The notes under the pieces: generated by a model
The model's input: only the letters and a program-made list of their open reading frames with translations
Told to the model about the DNA's origin: nothing
Database searches by the model: none
In this document: piece by piece, positions 1-11,123 of the stretch
Numbering within the stretch: the stretch's first letter is position 1
How the letters are laid out: each line of letters begins with the position of its first letter
Made by a program: the position numbers and the translations under genes
From: Pseudonocardia autotrophica
GTDB taxonomy: Bacteria > Actinomycetota > Actinomycetes > Mycobacteriales > Pseudonocardiaceae
Reading direction: 5' to 3'
Assembly: GCF_000717175.1 (NCBI RefSeq)
Contig: NZ_JNYD01000005.1
Span: 62,001-126,000, forward strand
Length of the DNA: 64,000 nucleotides

Positions 1-93
1 TGGGGTCGAGGTGGTCGCGAGGGAGACGGCCGGGACCACGATCTCGAGGGCCAGCACCCCCACCAGCAGCCGGGAGGCCAGCGCTCGGTTCAT
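1..93 (-). CDS. N-terminus of an exported or membrane protein (cut by window edge)
   Basis: An ATG at 93 opens 31 codons reading leftward off the window. The peptide begins MNRALASRLL and continues into a hydrophobic stretch (VGVLALEIVVPAVSL), which looks like a signal peptide or first membrane helix. Only this fragment is visible, so no function can be assigned. It is transcribed in the same direction as the oxidoreductase at 245-1660, with about 150 bases between them in which I see no other gene. Confidence 0.5.
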   Translation of the reverse strand, partial: MNRALASRLLVGVLALEIVVPAVSLATTSTP

Positions 94-244
94 CGGGCCG
101 ACCGTAGTGCGGTGATCCGCCGGCCGAGTCCGGTCGCGGGCCGGCTGCGGTCGGCGGTGGCCGGGCCGCGCTGATCCGTCCCGCTCGTCCGGTCGGCGTC
201 GTGGTGCCCGGGTCGGCGGGTGCACCGCCGGCGACCGGCCGGCG

Positions 245-1660
245 TCAGCGACGCAGGTGCCGCAGGGCCCGTTCGGCCGCGTGCGCCCCGCACATCCCGT
301 GCGCGCCGGCGCCGGGCGGGGTGGCGGCGGAGCAGACGTACACGCCGGGGACGCCGGTGTCGTAGGGGGCGAGCGTGGCGCGGGGCCCGACCAGCAGCCG
401 CACCGCCCGCGTCGAGCCGGTGACGATGTCGCCGCCCACGAAGTTCGGGTTGTACCGGGCCAGCTCCGTGGTGGTCCGCACCGCGGTCCCGACGACGCGG
501 TCGCGGAAGCCGGGCGCGAACCGCTCGAGCTGCGCGGTGATCGCCTCGGTGGCGTCGCCCGCGTACCCGTGCGGAACGTGCGCGTAGGCCCAGACCGGGT
601 GCACGTCCCCGACCGATCGGCCCGGGTCGGCGAGGTACTGCTGCCCGACCAGCACGAACGGCCGCTCGGGCAGCCGGCCCGCGGCGATCTCGCGCTCCCC
701 GGCTGCGACCTCCTCCAGCGGCCCGCCCAGGTGCACGGTGCCGGCGCGGGCGGCGGCCGGGTTCCGCCAGGGCACCCCGCCCTCCACCGCGAAGTCGACC
801 TTGAACGCCCCCGGCCCGTGGCGGAAGCGTCGGTAGGCCCGGGCCGCCCGGCGGGGCAGCCGGTCGCCGAGGATTCCGGCGACCGCGCCCGGAGCCAGGT
901 CGAACAGCACGACGTCGGCAGGAGGCAGCTGCGCCGCGGAGGTCACCCGGACCCCCGTCTCGATCCGCCCGCCGTGCTCGGCCAGCACCGCCGCGAGCGC
1001 GTCGGAGATCGCGCGCGAGCCACCGGCCGCGACCGCCCAGCCGTGCCGGTGCCCGGCGGTGAGGATGCCCAGGCCGATCGCCGAGGTCAGCGGCCGCTCC
1101 AGCGGGTGGAAGGCGTGCGCCGCGACCCCGGCGAACAGCGCCCGCGCCCGCGGGGTCGCGAACGCGCGGGCCAGGACGGTCGCGGGCAGCAGCGTGGGCA
1201 GGCCGAACCGGGCGAGGTCGAGCGGGTGCGACGGGATCCGCAGCAGCGGGCCCAGGACGTCCTCGGCCAGGGCGTCGTAGCGCGCGGCGGGCCGGCCGAA
1301 CAGCGCGGACCAGCGCCGGCCGTCCCGGCCCAGTCCCCGGGCCGTCTCCCCGACCGAGCGGTGCAGCACGCCGGCCGTGCCGTCGTCGAGCGGATGGACG
1401 CAGTCGATCTCCGGCCACCGCCACTCGAGGCCGTACTTCGCCACCTGCAGGTCCTGCAGCGCCGGCGAGCCGACGGCCATCGGGTGCACCGCCGAGCAGT
1501 GGTCGTGCAGCAGCCCGGGCAGGATCGCCTCGCCCGTGCGGGTGCCGCCGCCGATCTCCGCCGCCGCCTCCAGGACGGTGACCTCGACGCCCGCGCGCGC
1601 CAGCAGCGCCGCCGCCGTGAGCCCGTTGGGGCCGCTGCCGACCACGACCGCAGTGCTCAC
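245..1660 (-). CDS. FAD-dependent phytoene desaturase-like oxidoreductase
   Basis: This 471-residue protein belongs to the phytoene desaturase/CrtI-like group of amine-oxidase-fold flavoproteins. It opens with an FAD-binding Rossmann motif (VVVGSGPNGLTAAALLARAG, then a Glu at the end of the second strand) within the first 35 residues. Near its end it carries the family's FAD-contact region (GVYVCSAATPPGAGAHGMCG). The GTG at 1660 is chosen because it places the Rossmann motif at the N-terminus; the open frame upstream is unrelated. No other carotenoid gene is nearby, so carotenoid synthesis is not implied, and many actinobacterial members have unknown substrates. It is divergent from the aldolase gene, with 94 bases between the starts. 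Confidence 0.8.
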   Translation of the reverse strand: MSTAVVVGSGPNGLTAAALLARAGVEVTVLEAAAEIGGGTRTGEAILPGLLHDHCSAVHPMAVGSPALQDLQVAKYGLEWRWPEIDCVHPLDDGTAGVLHRSVGETARGLGRDGRRWSALFGRPAARYDALAEDVLGPLLRIPSHPLDLARFGLPTLLPATVLARAFATPRARALFAGVAAHAFHPLERPLTSAIGLGILTAGHRHGWAVAAGGSRAISDALAAVLAEHGGRIETGVRVTSAAQLPPADVVLFDLAPGAVAGILGDRLPRRAARAYRRFRHGPGAFKVDFAVEGGVPWRNPAAARAGTVHLGGPLEEVAAGEREIAAGRLPERPFVLVGQQYLADPGRSVGDVHPVWAYAHVPHGYAGDATEAITAQLERFAPGFRDRVVGTAVRTTTELARYNPNFVGGDIVTGSTRAVRLLVGPRATLAPYDTGVPGVYVCSAATPPGAGAHGMCGAHAAERALRHLRR

Positions 1661-1754
1661 GGCCGCGACCCTAACGCCCGGCCCGCCGGCACCCGCGCAG
1701 CAGGAGCCCGCGCACCCGTTGACGGGCCGGTGCGGCGGGGCGCACCGTCGGAGG

Positions 1755-2591
1755 ATGGCTGCACCGACGACGTCCGCACCCGCCTCCGCACCCGACAACG
1801 GGGGCATGCCCTCCTTCGAGCCCACCCAGGAGGGCATCGCCCTGCCGCGCCCGCCCGAGTTCGCGACCGTCGAGGAGGAGCGGCTGCACCGCAAGCAGCA
1901 GCTCGCGGGCGCGTTCCGGATCTTCGGCCGCTTCGGCTTCGGGGAGGGCGTCGCCGGGCACATCACCGTGCGCGACCCGGAGCACGAGGACATGTTCTGG
2001 GTGAACCCGTTCGGCATGTCCTTCCGGCACATCCGCGTCTCGGACCTGATCCTCGTCGACCACACCGGGACCGTCCGGTACGGCAACAAGCCGGTGAACC
2101 GGGCCGGGTTCGTGATCCACTCGGCCGTGCACGAGGCCCGGCCGGACGTCGTCGCGGCATGCCACGCGCACTCGGTCTACGGCAAGGCCTGGTCCTCGCT
2201 CGGTCGGCCGCTCGACCCGATCACGCAGGACGCCTGCGCGCTCTACGAGAACCACACGGTGGTCACCGAGGGGGCGGGCGCGGTCGTGGTCGACGAGGAG
2301 GCGGCCCGGCTGCTCGCCGAGGGCCTCGGCGACAACTCCATGTGCTTCCACCGCAACCACGGGATCTTCACCGTCGGGCACACCGTGGCCGAGGCGGCGT
2401 GGTGGTTCGTCAGCACCGAGCGCAACTGCCAGGCCCAGCTGCTCGCCGAGGCCGCCGGCACGCCGACGCTCGTCGACCCGGAGAACGCGCGCTTCACCCG
2501 CGAGCAGACCGGCGGGCACTACGCCGGCTGGTTCGCCTTCCAGCCGCTGTGGGACGAGATCGTGCGGACCGACCCGGACCTGTTCGACTGA
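1755..2591 (+). CDS. Class II aldolase/adducin family protein
   Basis: The 278-residue protein has the class II aldolase/adducin fold. Metal-binding histidines are visible at H137 and H139 (CHAHSVYG) and H202 (RNHGIF), with the conserved GHITVRDPE near residue 75. Family members are zinc-dependent aldolases or decarboxylases acting on small sugar phosphates or hydroxyketo acids; this longer type with VNPFG and a C-terminal Trp-rich segment is usually annotated only at family level. The ATG at 1755 gives an Ala/Pro-rich leader of 17 residues; the ATG at 1806 is an equally possible start. A hairpin follows the stop, so it is probably a single-gene transcript. Confidence 0.8.
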   Translation: MAAPTTSAPASAPDNGGMPSFEPTQEGIALPRPPEFATVEEERLHRKQQLAGAFRIFGRFGFGEGVAGHITVRDPEHEDMFWVNPFGMSFRHIRVSDLILVDHTGTVRYGNKPVNRAGFVIHSAVHEARPDVVAACHAHSVYGKAWSSLGRPLDPITQDACALYENHTVVTEGAGAVVVDEEAARLLAEGLGDNSMCFHRNHGIFTVGHTVAEAAWWFVSTERNCQAQLLAEAAGTPTLVDPENARFTREQTGGHYAGWFAFQPLWDEIVRTDPDLFD

Positions 2592-2617
2592 CGCCCGACG
2601 AACGACGACGGCGGGGA

Positions 2618-2647
2618 CCCGGCACGCGCCGGGGTTCCCGTGCCGGG
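2618..2647 (+). terminator. Hairpin after the aldolase gene
   Basis: Nine-base perfect arms (CCCGGCACG at 2618-2626 and CGTGCCGGG at 2639-2647) enclose a 12-base loop, 26 bases after the aldolase stop. There is no U tract, as is common in high-GC actinobacteria. Confidence 0.5.
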
Positions 2648-2670
2648 CGTGACCTTCCAGGTGGTGTCTC

Positions 2671-2693
2671 AAATCAAGCGGTTGATTTAGAGT
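2671..2693 (+). promoter_or_regulatory. Palindromic operator and -10 element of the P450 operon
   Basis: Perfect 7-base arms AAATCAA (2671-2677) and TTGATTT (2682-2688) flank the spacer GCGG. This is an AT-rich palindrome of the size typical of TetR operators. A -10-like TAGAGT (2688-2693) abuts the right arm, so a bound repressor would occupy the promoter spacer. The P450 start is at 2732, and a TetR gene is the second gene of the operon, which suggests autoregulation. Confidence 0.65.
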
Positions 2694-2731
2694 GGGACGA
2701 GCCCCGACCGCCCACCACCGGAAGGACCGCT

Positions 2732-3946
2732 GTGACCCTCTCCGAACCCGGCACCGACGAGCTGCACTACCCGCTGCCCGCGCCGGACCCGCTCGACCCG
2801 CCGAAGGAGTGGGCCGAGCTGCGCGACCGCTGCCCGGTCGCCACGGTGACCCTGCCCAGCGGCGACCACGCGCAGCTGCTCACCCGCTACGACGACGTCA
2901 AGCAGGTCCTCTCCGATCCCCGCTTCCCCCGCGTCGGCGGCGGGCAGGGCGCGCGGATCTCCGACTCCGGCGGCGTGTTCGACAGCGACATGGCGAGTGC
3001 GCTCCCGCAGAGCGGCCCGGCGCACCAGCAGTGGCGACGCCTGGTCATGCGCTGGTTCACCGCGAAGCGGATGGCCGCGCTCCGGCCGCGGATCGAGGCG
3101 ATGGCCGACTCGCTGATCGACGAGATGCTGGCCCACGGTCAGCCCGCCGACCTCAAGGCCGCGCTCGGCTTCCCGCTCCCGGTCTGGGTCATCTGCACGA
3201 TGCTCGGCGTGCCGGACTCCGACCGCGACAGGTTCTCGTACTGGTCGGACACGCTGCTCAACCTCACCCGGTACGGCCGGGACGAGATCGTGGCGGCGCA
3301 GACCGAGTTCCTCGGCTACATGCAGGCCCACGTGCAGGCCAAGCGCGCGCAGCCCGGCGACGACCTGCTCAGCGAGCTGACCACCGAGCCCACCGCGGAC
3401 GGCACCCTCCTCACCGACGCCCAGCTCGTCGGTACCGGCCAGGGCCTGCTCGTCGCCGGGCACGAGACCACCGCGAACATGATCAGCAAGATGGTCGCGA
3501 TGCTGCTCGCCGACCGCCGCCGCTGGGAGCAGCTGCTGGCCGACCCGTCGCTGGTGCGCACCGCCGTCGAGGAGTCGCTGCGCTTCGACGCCAACCCGGG
3601 CATCGGCATGCCCCGCTACATCGCCGAGGACGTCGCGCTCGGCAGCGCGGCCCTGCCCGCCGGCACCACCGTCATGTGCAGCATGGGGGCCGCGAACCGC
3701 GACGCGCGGGCGTTCGACGGCGCCGAGGAGATGGACCTGACCCGCTCGCCGAACCCGCACCTGAGCTTCGGCTCCGGCCCGCACTCCTGCCTCGGCCAGG
3801 CGCTCGCCCGCACCGAGCTGCAGGTCACGCTCGAGGTACTGCTGCGCCGGCTGCCCGGGCTCGACCTCGCCGTCCCGGTCGAGGAGCTGCAGCGGGTCGA
3901 GGGCCTGGCCGTCGGCGGGCTCCGCGAGCTGCCGGTGCGCTGGTGA
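2732..3946 (+). CDS. Cytochrome P450
   Basis: The 404-residue soluble bacterial P450 uses a heme-thiolate centre to oxygenate an unknown substrate with electrons from a ferredoxin. The I-helix motif AGHETT lies at 242-247, ExxR is in EESLRF, and the heme loop FGSGPHSCLG places the thiolate at Cys353. Length is normal for the family. The GTG at 2732 follows a purine-rich GGAAGGA at proper distance; the long open frame upstream is an artefact of GC-rich sequence. The TetR and [3Fe-4S] ferredoxin genes directly downstream make a self-contained operon. No ferredoxin reductase is present, so one must be supplied from elsewhere. Confidence 0.93.
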   Translation: MTLSEPGTDELHYPLPAPDPLDPPKEWAELRDRCPVATVTLPSGDHAQLLTRYDDVKQVLSDPRFPRVGGGQGARISDSGGVFDSDMASALPQSGPAHQQWRRLVMRWFTAKRMAALRPRIEAMADSLIDEMLAHGQPADLKAALGFPLPVWVICTMLGVPDSDRDRFSYWSDTLLNLTRYGRDEIVAAQTEFLGYMQAHVQAKRAQPGDDLLSELTTEPTADGTLLTDAQLVGTGQGLLVAGHETTANMISKMVAMLLADRRRWEQLLADPSLVRTAVEESLRFDANPGIGMPRYIAEDVALGSAALPAGTTVMCSMGAANRDARAFDGAEEMDLTRSPNPHLSFGSGPHSCLGQALARTELQVTLEVLLRRLPGLDLAVPVEELQRVEGLAVGGLRELPVRW

Positions 3947-3950
3947 GGCG

Positions 3951-4634
3951 GTGAACGGGGATGTCGTGGTGACGGGGCCGCGGGCGAGCCGCGCCGAGGC
4001 CACCCGGGCGCTGATCCTCGCCGCCGCCGAGCGGCTCTTCGCCGAGCGCGGCGTGGCGGCGGTGTCGAACCGGCAGATCGGCGAGGCGGCCGGGCAGGGC
4101 AACACCGCCGTCGTCGGCTACCACTTCGGGGCCAAGGAGGACCTGGTCCGGGCCGTGGTGCGGCGGCACACCACGCGGATCGAGGGCCTGCGGGCCGAGG
4201 CGCTCGCCGCGACCGAGGGGTCGTCGGACGTGCGGGACTGGGTCGACTGCCTGGTCCGGCCGATGACCGACTACCTCGACGGCCTCGGCCCGCCCACCTG
4301 GTTCGCCCGCTTCCACGCCCAGCTCACCACCGAGCCCGCCTACCGCGAGATCGTCACGCAGGAGTCGCTCAGCTCGCCGGCGCTGCTCGCGACGGCCGAG
4401 GGGCTCGACCGCTGCCTGCCCGACCTGCCCGCCGAGGTCCGCCTCGAGCGCGGCGACATGACCCGCCTGCTGCTGGTGCACGTGTGCGCCGCCCGCGAGC
4501 GCGCCCTCGCCGAGGGCGCCCCCACCCCCCGGACCACCTGGGACGCGACCGCCACGGGCCTGGTCGACGCGCTCGTCGGCCTCTGGCTCGCCCCGGCCGC
4601 CGCGCCCGCCACCACCGAAGGAGACCGAGCATGA
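3951..4634 (+). CDS. TetR-family transcriptional regulator
   Basis: A 227-residue TetR protein. The N-terminal helix-turn-helix (residues about 15-60) is clear, with ATRALILAAAERLFAERG and then IGEAAGQGNTAVVGYHFGAK. The C-terminal ligand domain is divergent. It starts with GTG four bases after the P450 stop and its TGA overlaps the ferredoxin ATG (ATGA), so the three genes are translationally coupled. It probably represses its own operon through the palindrome at 2671-2688; the inducer is unknown, perhaps the P450 substrate. Confidence 0.9.
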   Translation: MNGDVVVTGPRASRAEATRALILAAAERLFAERGVAAVSNRQIGEAAGQGNTAVVGYHFGAKEDLVRAVVRRHTTRIEGLRAEALAATEGSSDVRDWVDCLVRPMTDYLDGLGPPTWFARFHAQLTTEPAYREIVTQESLSSPALLATAEGLDRCLPDLPAEVRLERGDMTRLLLVHVCAARERALAEGAPTPRTTWDATATGLVDALVGLWLAPAAAPATTEGDRA

Positions 4635-4831
4635 AGGTGACCGTCGACGAGGACCGCTGCTGCGGCGCCGGGCAGTGCGTGATGCTCGCGCCGGACGTGT
4701 TCGACCAGCGCGAGGACGACGGGATCGTGGTGCTGCTCGAGGCCGAGCCCGACGCCGCCCACCACACGGCGGTCCGCGAGGCCGCGGACGTCTGCCCCGC
4801 GGCGGCGATCACGGTCCACGAGGACTCCTGA
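4631..4831 (+). CDS. [3Fe-4S] ferredoxin for the adjacent P450
   Basis: A 66-residue single-cluster ferredoxin. Cluster ligands are Cys10, Cys16 and Cys55 (followed by Pro56). The usual fourth ligand position is Ala13, the pattern of [3Fe-4S] ferredoxins that serve actinobacterial P450s. The ATG overlaps the TetR stop codon. It most likely passes electrons to the P450 encoded two genes upstream. Confidence 0.9.
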   Translation: MKVTVDEDRCCGAGQCVMLAPDVFDQREDDGIVVLLEAEPDAAHHTAVREAADVCPAAAITVHEDS

Positions 4832-4923
4832 CCGCGGCCGGTTGACCGGCACCGGCGTGCCGGACGAGCATTCGGCGTGGGCGGCGACCCCGCCGCCCGC
4901 GCCGGGCACGAGGAGGTCGGCGG

Positions 4924-5865
4924 ATGGCCGTCTGGGACGTCGCCGCCCGGCCCGAGCGCGAGCAGTTCGGGTACTGGCACGAGGTCATCTGCCGGGCCTT
5001 CGTGCCCCTGACCCCGCGCCGGGCCGACCGCGCCGCACCCGGCTTCGCCGCCCGGGTCGAGACGCGGCCGCTGCAGCAGGTCGTGCGCGCGCACATCGCC
5101 TCGCAGCCGCAGGCGACCCTGCACGGGCCGGCCGAGGTCGCCCGCACGGACGGGGCCTTCTACTTCCTGAACCTGCAGGTCACCGGCCGGTGCCGCGTGC
5201 GGCAGGGCCGCGCCGACGCGGTCGTGGGGCCGGGCGAGTTCACCGTCGTCGACACCACCGAGCCGTACCGGTTCGACTTCGACGCCCCCTGGCGCATGGT
5301 CTCCTACCGGCTCCCCCACGAGCTGCTCGACGGCCGCCGGCTGCGGCCCCGGCTCGGCAGGCGGTGGGACGGGCGCGGCGCCGGCGGGGTCGTCAGCGCG
5401 ATGATCGGCGCGCTCTGGGAGGTCGACGACGCCGACCCCGCCGGCGCCGAGCTGGAGCACGCCCTCGCCGCGGCCGTCACGGCCGCGGCCGCATCCGAGG
5501 CGCAGGCCCCGCCCGCCGAGCTGCTGCGGGTCGCGGTCCTGCGGTACGTCCACGGCCGGCTGGGCGACCCGGCCCTGTCCGTCGCCGCGGTCTGCCGCCG
5601 GTTCGCGGTCTCCCCGCGGACCCTGCACGCCGCCTTCGCCGGCTCCGGCGACACGTTCGCCGCGACCGTCCGGCGGCTGCGCCTCGAGCGGGCCGCCGCG
5701 CTGCTCGCCGACCCCGCCGACACCCGGACCGTCACCGAAATCGGCGCCTCGGTCGGCTTCGTCGACCCGGCCTCGTTCAGCCGGGCGTTCCGCCGCGCCC
5801 ACGGCTGCGCGCCGACGGACGTGCGCGGAGCTGCACGAACTGCACAGGTCCCGCGCACGGACTGA
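4924..5865 (+). CDS. AraC-family transcriptional regulator
   Basis: The 313-residue protein has an N-terminal AraC-binding-like beta domain (about 20-170, with GEFTVVDTTEPYRFDF) and a C-terminal double helix-turn-helix (about 210-305). The latter shows LSVAAVCRRFAVSPRTLHAAF and a closing VGFVDPASFSRAFRRAHGCAPT. The ATG at 4924 follows GAGGTCGG. It precedes the acyl-CoA dehydrogenase by 76 bases on the same strand and may control it, but no operator was identified. The 92 bases upstream, after the ferredoxin, contain no gene. Confidence 0.88.
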   Translation: MAVWDVAARPEREQFGYWHEVICRAFVPLTPRRADRAAPGFAARVETRPLQQVVRAHIASQPQATLHGPAEVARTDGAFYFLNLQVTGRCRVRQGRADAVVGPGEFTVVDTTEPYRFDFDAPWRMVSYRLPHELLDGRRLRPRLGRRWDGRGAGGVVSAMIGALWEVDDADPAGAELEHALAAAVTAAAASEAQAPPAELLRVAVLRYVHGRLGDPALSVAAVCRRFAVSPRTLHAAFAGSGDTFAATVRRLRLERAAALLADPADTRTVTEIGASVGFVDPASFSRAFRRAHGCAPTDVRGAARTAQVPRTD

Positions 5866-5887
5866 CGAGACGTTCGCGCCGCGCGCC

Positions 5888-5905
5888 GGGAGCCTGGGGG
5901 CTCCC
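5888..5905 (+). terminator. Short hairpin after the AraC gene
   Basis: Perfect 7-base arms GGGAGCC (5888-5894) and GGCTCCC (5899-5905) enclose a TGGG loop, 23 bases after the AraC stop and before the ribosome binding site of the next gene. Confidence 0.4.
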
Positions 5906-5941
5906 GCCGGACGCCGTCCGGCACCGACGTCGGAGGTCCCG

Positions 5942-7177
5942 GTGTCCGTCTCCTTCTCCCTCTCCCCCGAGCAGGTCGGGCTCAAGCACGCCGCGCGGGA
6001 GTTCGCCGAGGCGAACCTGCGCGACCTGGCCGACGCCGTCCGCGCCGAGCCCGACCCGGTCCGCCGCGCCGCCCTGGCCCGCCCGGCCTTCGAGAAGGCC
6101 GTCGCGGCCGGCTTCCTCAAGGGCCTGATCCCGGCGCCCTTCGGCGGCGCGGCAGGCGGCGGCGTCGACGCGGCGATCCTCGTCGAGGAGTGGGCGGTCC
6201 ACAGCCCGGACTTCGTCATCTCGATGGCCGGGCCGCTGATCGCCCTCGCGCCCGTCTACGAGATCGGCACGCCCGAGCAGATCGCGCGCTTCGTGGCCCC
6301 CTTCCTCGCCGACTCCGGTGCGCCGGTGGCCGCGATGGCCTACTCCGAGCCTGGCGGCAGCGCCAACTTCGACGCGCCGCCGCCCGCCGAGGGCACCCGT
6401 ACCACCGCCGTGCCCGACGGCGACCACTATGTGATCAACGGGCGCAAGGCCTGGGCGTCGCACCTGCCGGGCTGGGACGGCGACGGCCCCGACCTCATGA
6501 CGATCGTCTGCCGCGCACCCGGCGGCGTCTCGCTGGTCGTCGCCGAGCGGGAGCACCTGGCCGGCCACGTCGAGGTGGAGGAGTACCACGACCTCCCGGC
6601 GCTGCGCGGGTGCCTCACCGCGACCGTCCGGCTCGTCGACGTCCGGGTTCCCCGGGCCAACCTCCTCGGCCGCGAGGGCCAGGGAGTGGAGCTGTGCCGC
6701 AACGCGTTCGTCGGCAGCGGGGCCTCCATCGGCACCTTCGCCGTCGCGGCGATGCGCCGGGCCTTCGAGGTGGCCCTGCGGTTCGCCACCACCGAGAAGC
6801 GCGGCGGCGCCGTGCCGATCGTCGAGCACCAGTCCGTGGCCGACGTGCTGGCGGACGCCAAGGGCCGCATCGAGGCCGTCCGGCTGCTGTCCTGGCGGGC
6901 CCTCGACGCCGCGCTCGCCGGGGACCCGCACGGTCCGGAGTGGGCGTTGCACGCCAAGGTCTTCGGCTCGGAGACCGCCGTCGACGTGATCACCGACCTG
7001 GTCAAGATCGTGGGCGTGTCGGCCTACGACACGGCGTTCCCGCTGCTCCGCTACCTGAACGAGGCCCTCGCCTACCCGGTGATCGAGGGGTCGAACGTCG
7101 GGGTGCGCCGCCGCCAGCTGCAGGCGCTCCTCCGCACGCCCGGCTACGACCCGCTGGCCGCGTCGGGCATGGAGTAG
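5942..7177 (+). CDS. Acyl-CoA dehydrogenase family protein
   Basis: The 411-residue flavoprotein has the three-part acyl-CoA dehydrogenase layout: helical N-domain (SFSLSPEQVGLKHAAREFAE), central beta domain with the FAD-contact motif MAYSEPGGSANFD, and helical C-domain ending in YPVIEGSNVGVRRRQLQ. The EGS near the end matches the FAD-binding EG of the family. The GTG at 5942 is preceded by GGAGG at about nine bases. The substrate is not evident, and no enoyl-CoA hydratase, thiolase or ligase lies nearby. Confidence 0.88.
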   Translation: MSVSFSLSPEQVGLKHAAREFAEANLRDLADAVRAEPDPVRRAALARPAFEKAVAAGFLKGLIPAPFGGAAGGGVDAAILVEEWAVHSPDFVISMAGPLIALAPVYEIGTPEQIARFVAPFLADSGAPVAAMAYSEPGGSANFDAPPPAEGTRTTAVPDGDHYVINGRKAWASHLPGWDGDGPDLMTIVCRAPGGVSLVVAEREHLAGHVEVEEYHDLPALRGCLTATVRLVDVRVPRANLLGREGQGVELCRNAFVGSGASIGTFAVAAMRRAFEVALRFATTEKRGGAVPIVEHQSVADVLADAKGRIEAVRLLSWRALDAALAGDPHGPEWALHAKVFGSETAVDVITDLVKIVGVSAYDTAFPLLRYLNEALAYPVIEGSNVGVRRRQLQALLRTPGYDPLAASGME

Positions 7178-7218
7178 CCGGGCCGGGGACGCGCCACGTC
7201 GGTGGTCTCAGACTGCGA

Positions 7219-9569
<2,351 letters not shown>

Positions 9570-9606
9570 TCCCGACCCGCCGGGGCGCCCGCCCCGGCCG
9601 TTGACC

Positions 9607-9645
9607 CGAAAGGGCCCCCAGGACTTCGTCCTGGGGGCCCTTTCG
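9607..9645 (+). terminator. Strong katG terminator
   Basis: An 18-base perfect stem (9607-9624 with 9628-9645) has a loop built on C(TTCG)G, a very stable tetraloop arrangement. The stem ends with three Ts within the right arm. It lies 38 bases after the katG stop. Confidence 0.85.
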
Positions 9646-9719
9646 TCGGCTGACGCACGGGCGTGCCGGTGCCTACAGTGGGACCTCCCTGGCTGCGCTC
9701 AACGACGAGTGGTCTCCAC

Positions 9720-11123
9720 ATGAACGACGTACACCGGCTCGGTCCCACGGCGGCGACCCCCTACCGGGACACCGTGCTCGCGGCGTGGGAGCGGTTCGTC
9801 GACGGCGAGGACAGCGTCCCCGGCGTCCGCCCCGAGGTCGTCGTCTCCTGGCACCGTTGCCGGGAGCAGTACCGCGTCGACCCGCTCCTGCGCGCCGCAC
9901 CGGTCGCCGTCGAGCAGATCGACCACACCCTCGAGCACGACGTCGTGTTCACCGAGCTGGGCGGGCTGGCGGCCTCCGTGGCCCAGGACGTCGACAACCT
10001 CAGCGGCATCGTCACCGTCGCCGACGCCACCGGGCGGATCCTCGCCGCGTGGGGGAACCACACCACGTTGGGCCGGGCGTCGGACTCCAACCTGGCGCCC
10101 TGGTACTGCTGGTCGGAGTGTGCGGCGGGCACGAACGGCATGGGCACGGCGCTGGAGGGCCACGGCCCGGTCCTGGTCCGCGGCGCCGAGCACTGGTGCC
10201 AGGCCTTCCACAACTGGGTCTGCGCCGGGATCGCGGTGCGCGACGTCGTGACCCGGGCCCCGATCGCGGTCCTCAACATCTCCTGCTGGCGCACCGCCCT
10301 GCCCGACGCGACGGGCGCGTGGCTCTCGCAGGCGGTCGCCACGACCCGGCGCACGCTGCGCAGCCGGGCCCGGGACAGCGGGACGGCGCTGGTCGCGGCC
10401 TTCACGCAGGCCCGGGCCCGCCCCGGAATCGCGCTCGCCGCGATGGACACGGCCGGCAAGGTGGTGATCGCCGACGAGACGGCGAGCGTGCTCATGGGCG
10501 TGCCGGCCCTCACCCCCGCGATCGACCCCACGGTGCGCTGGAACCCGGGGCTGCCGGACCTGATCGGCATCGCGCGCTACGCCGACCGGCAGGCGGCGCA
10601 CAACCCGGACTGGGTGGGGGCGACCCAGGTCTTCACCCACCTCGCGGACGAGCCGACGCCGGTCGGCGTCCGCCCGGTCTTCGTCTCCGGTCGCATGGTG
10701 GGGAGCCTGCTCTCCTTCGGGGTCGTCGAGGGGGATCAGGTCGGCGAGCTCGAGGCGCCGGCCCGGCCGCGGGTGCCCCAGGGGGCGCGGCGGCGGATCG
10801 TCGCCCTCCGCGAGAACCGCCTCGTGCTGCTGCGGCCGTCGGAGGTCCACCTCGCCGAGGCCGACGGCAACGACGTGTGGCTCTCGACGGACGAGGGGCG
10901 CCTGCGCGCCGCCTCCGCCGGCCTCGACCGGCTCGACGACGACCTGGCCGACGCCGGGTTCCTGCGGGTGCACCGTCGGTACGTGGTGAACCTCGATCGC
11001 GTCCGGGAGGTCGAGCGCGGGGACAAGGGAGAGCTGTCGCTCGTCCTCGACAGCAAGGCGGGCGACCGGGTGCCCGTGTCGCGGCGCAACGCCCCCGGGG
11101 TGCGGCGCGCGCTCGGGATCTGA
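9720..11123 (+). CDS. GAF-LytTR transcriptional regulator of the PQQ island
   Basis: This 467-residue protein joins an AcoR-like N-terminal sensory part to a C-terminal LytTR DNA-binding domain. The sensory part (about 15-210) includes SWHRCRE and a GAF domain with WSECAAGTNGMGTALEG. The LytTR domain (about 370-465) has GFLRVHRRYVVNLDRV and ends PVSRRN. AcoR proteins normally carry an AAA+ sigma-54 domain plus a Fis helix-turn-helix; here both are replaced by LytTR, which suits an organism without sigma-54. The ATG at 9720 is preferred over an earlier in-frame start at 9663 that would run into the terminator region. It sits directly upstream of the PQQ dehydrogenase genes and is their likely activator, perhaps sensing an alcohol or aldehyde. 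Confidence 0.85.
   Translation: MNDVHRLGPTAATPYRDTVLAAWERFVDGEDSVPGVRPEVVVSWHRCREQYRVDPLLRAAPVAVEQIDHTLEHDVVFTELGGLAASVAQDVDNLSGIVTVADATGRILAAWGNHTTLGRASDSNLAPWYCWSECAAGTNGMGTALEGHGPVLVRGAEHWCQAFHNWVCAGIAVRDVVTRAPIAVLNISCWRTALPDATGAWLSQAVATTRRTLRSRARDSGTALVAAFTQARARPGIALAAMDTAGKVVIADETASVLMGVPALTPAIDPTVRWNPGLPDLIGIARYADRQAAHNPDWVGATQVFTHLADEPTPVGVRPVFVSGRMVGSLLSFGVVEGDQVGELEAPARPRVPQGARRRIVALRENRLVLLRPSEVHLAEADGNDVWLSTDEGRLRAASAGLDRLDDDLADAGFLRVHRRYVVNLDRVREVERGDKGELSLVLDSKAGDRVPVSRRNAPGVRRALGI

Noticed and set aside
257..2731. Very long plus-strand open frame leading into the P450
   Set aside because: It is open only because of high GC; it lies opposite or out of frame with the oxidoreductase and aldolase genes and encodes Arg/Pro/Gly-rich noise. 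The P450 starts at 2732.
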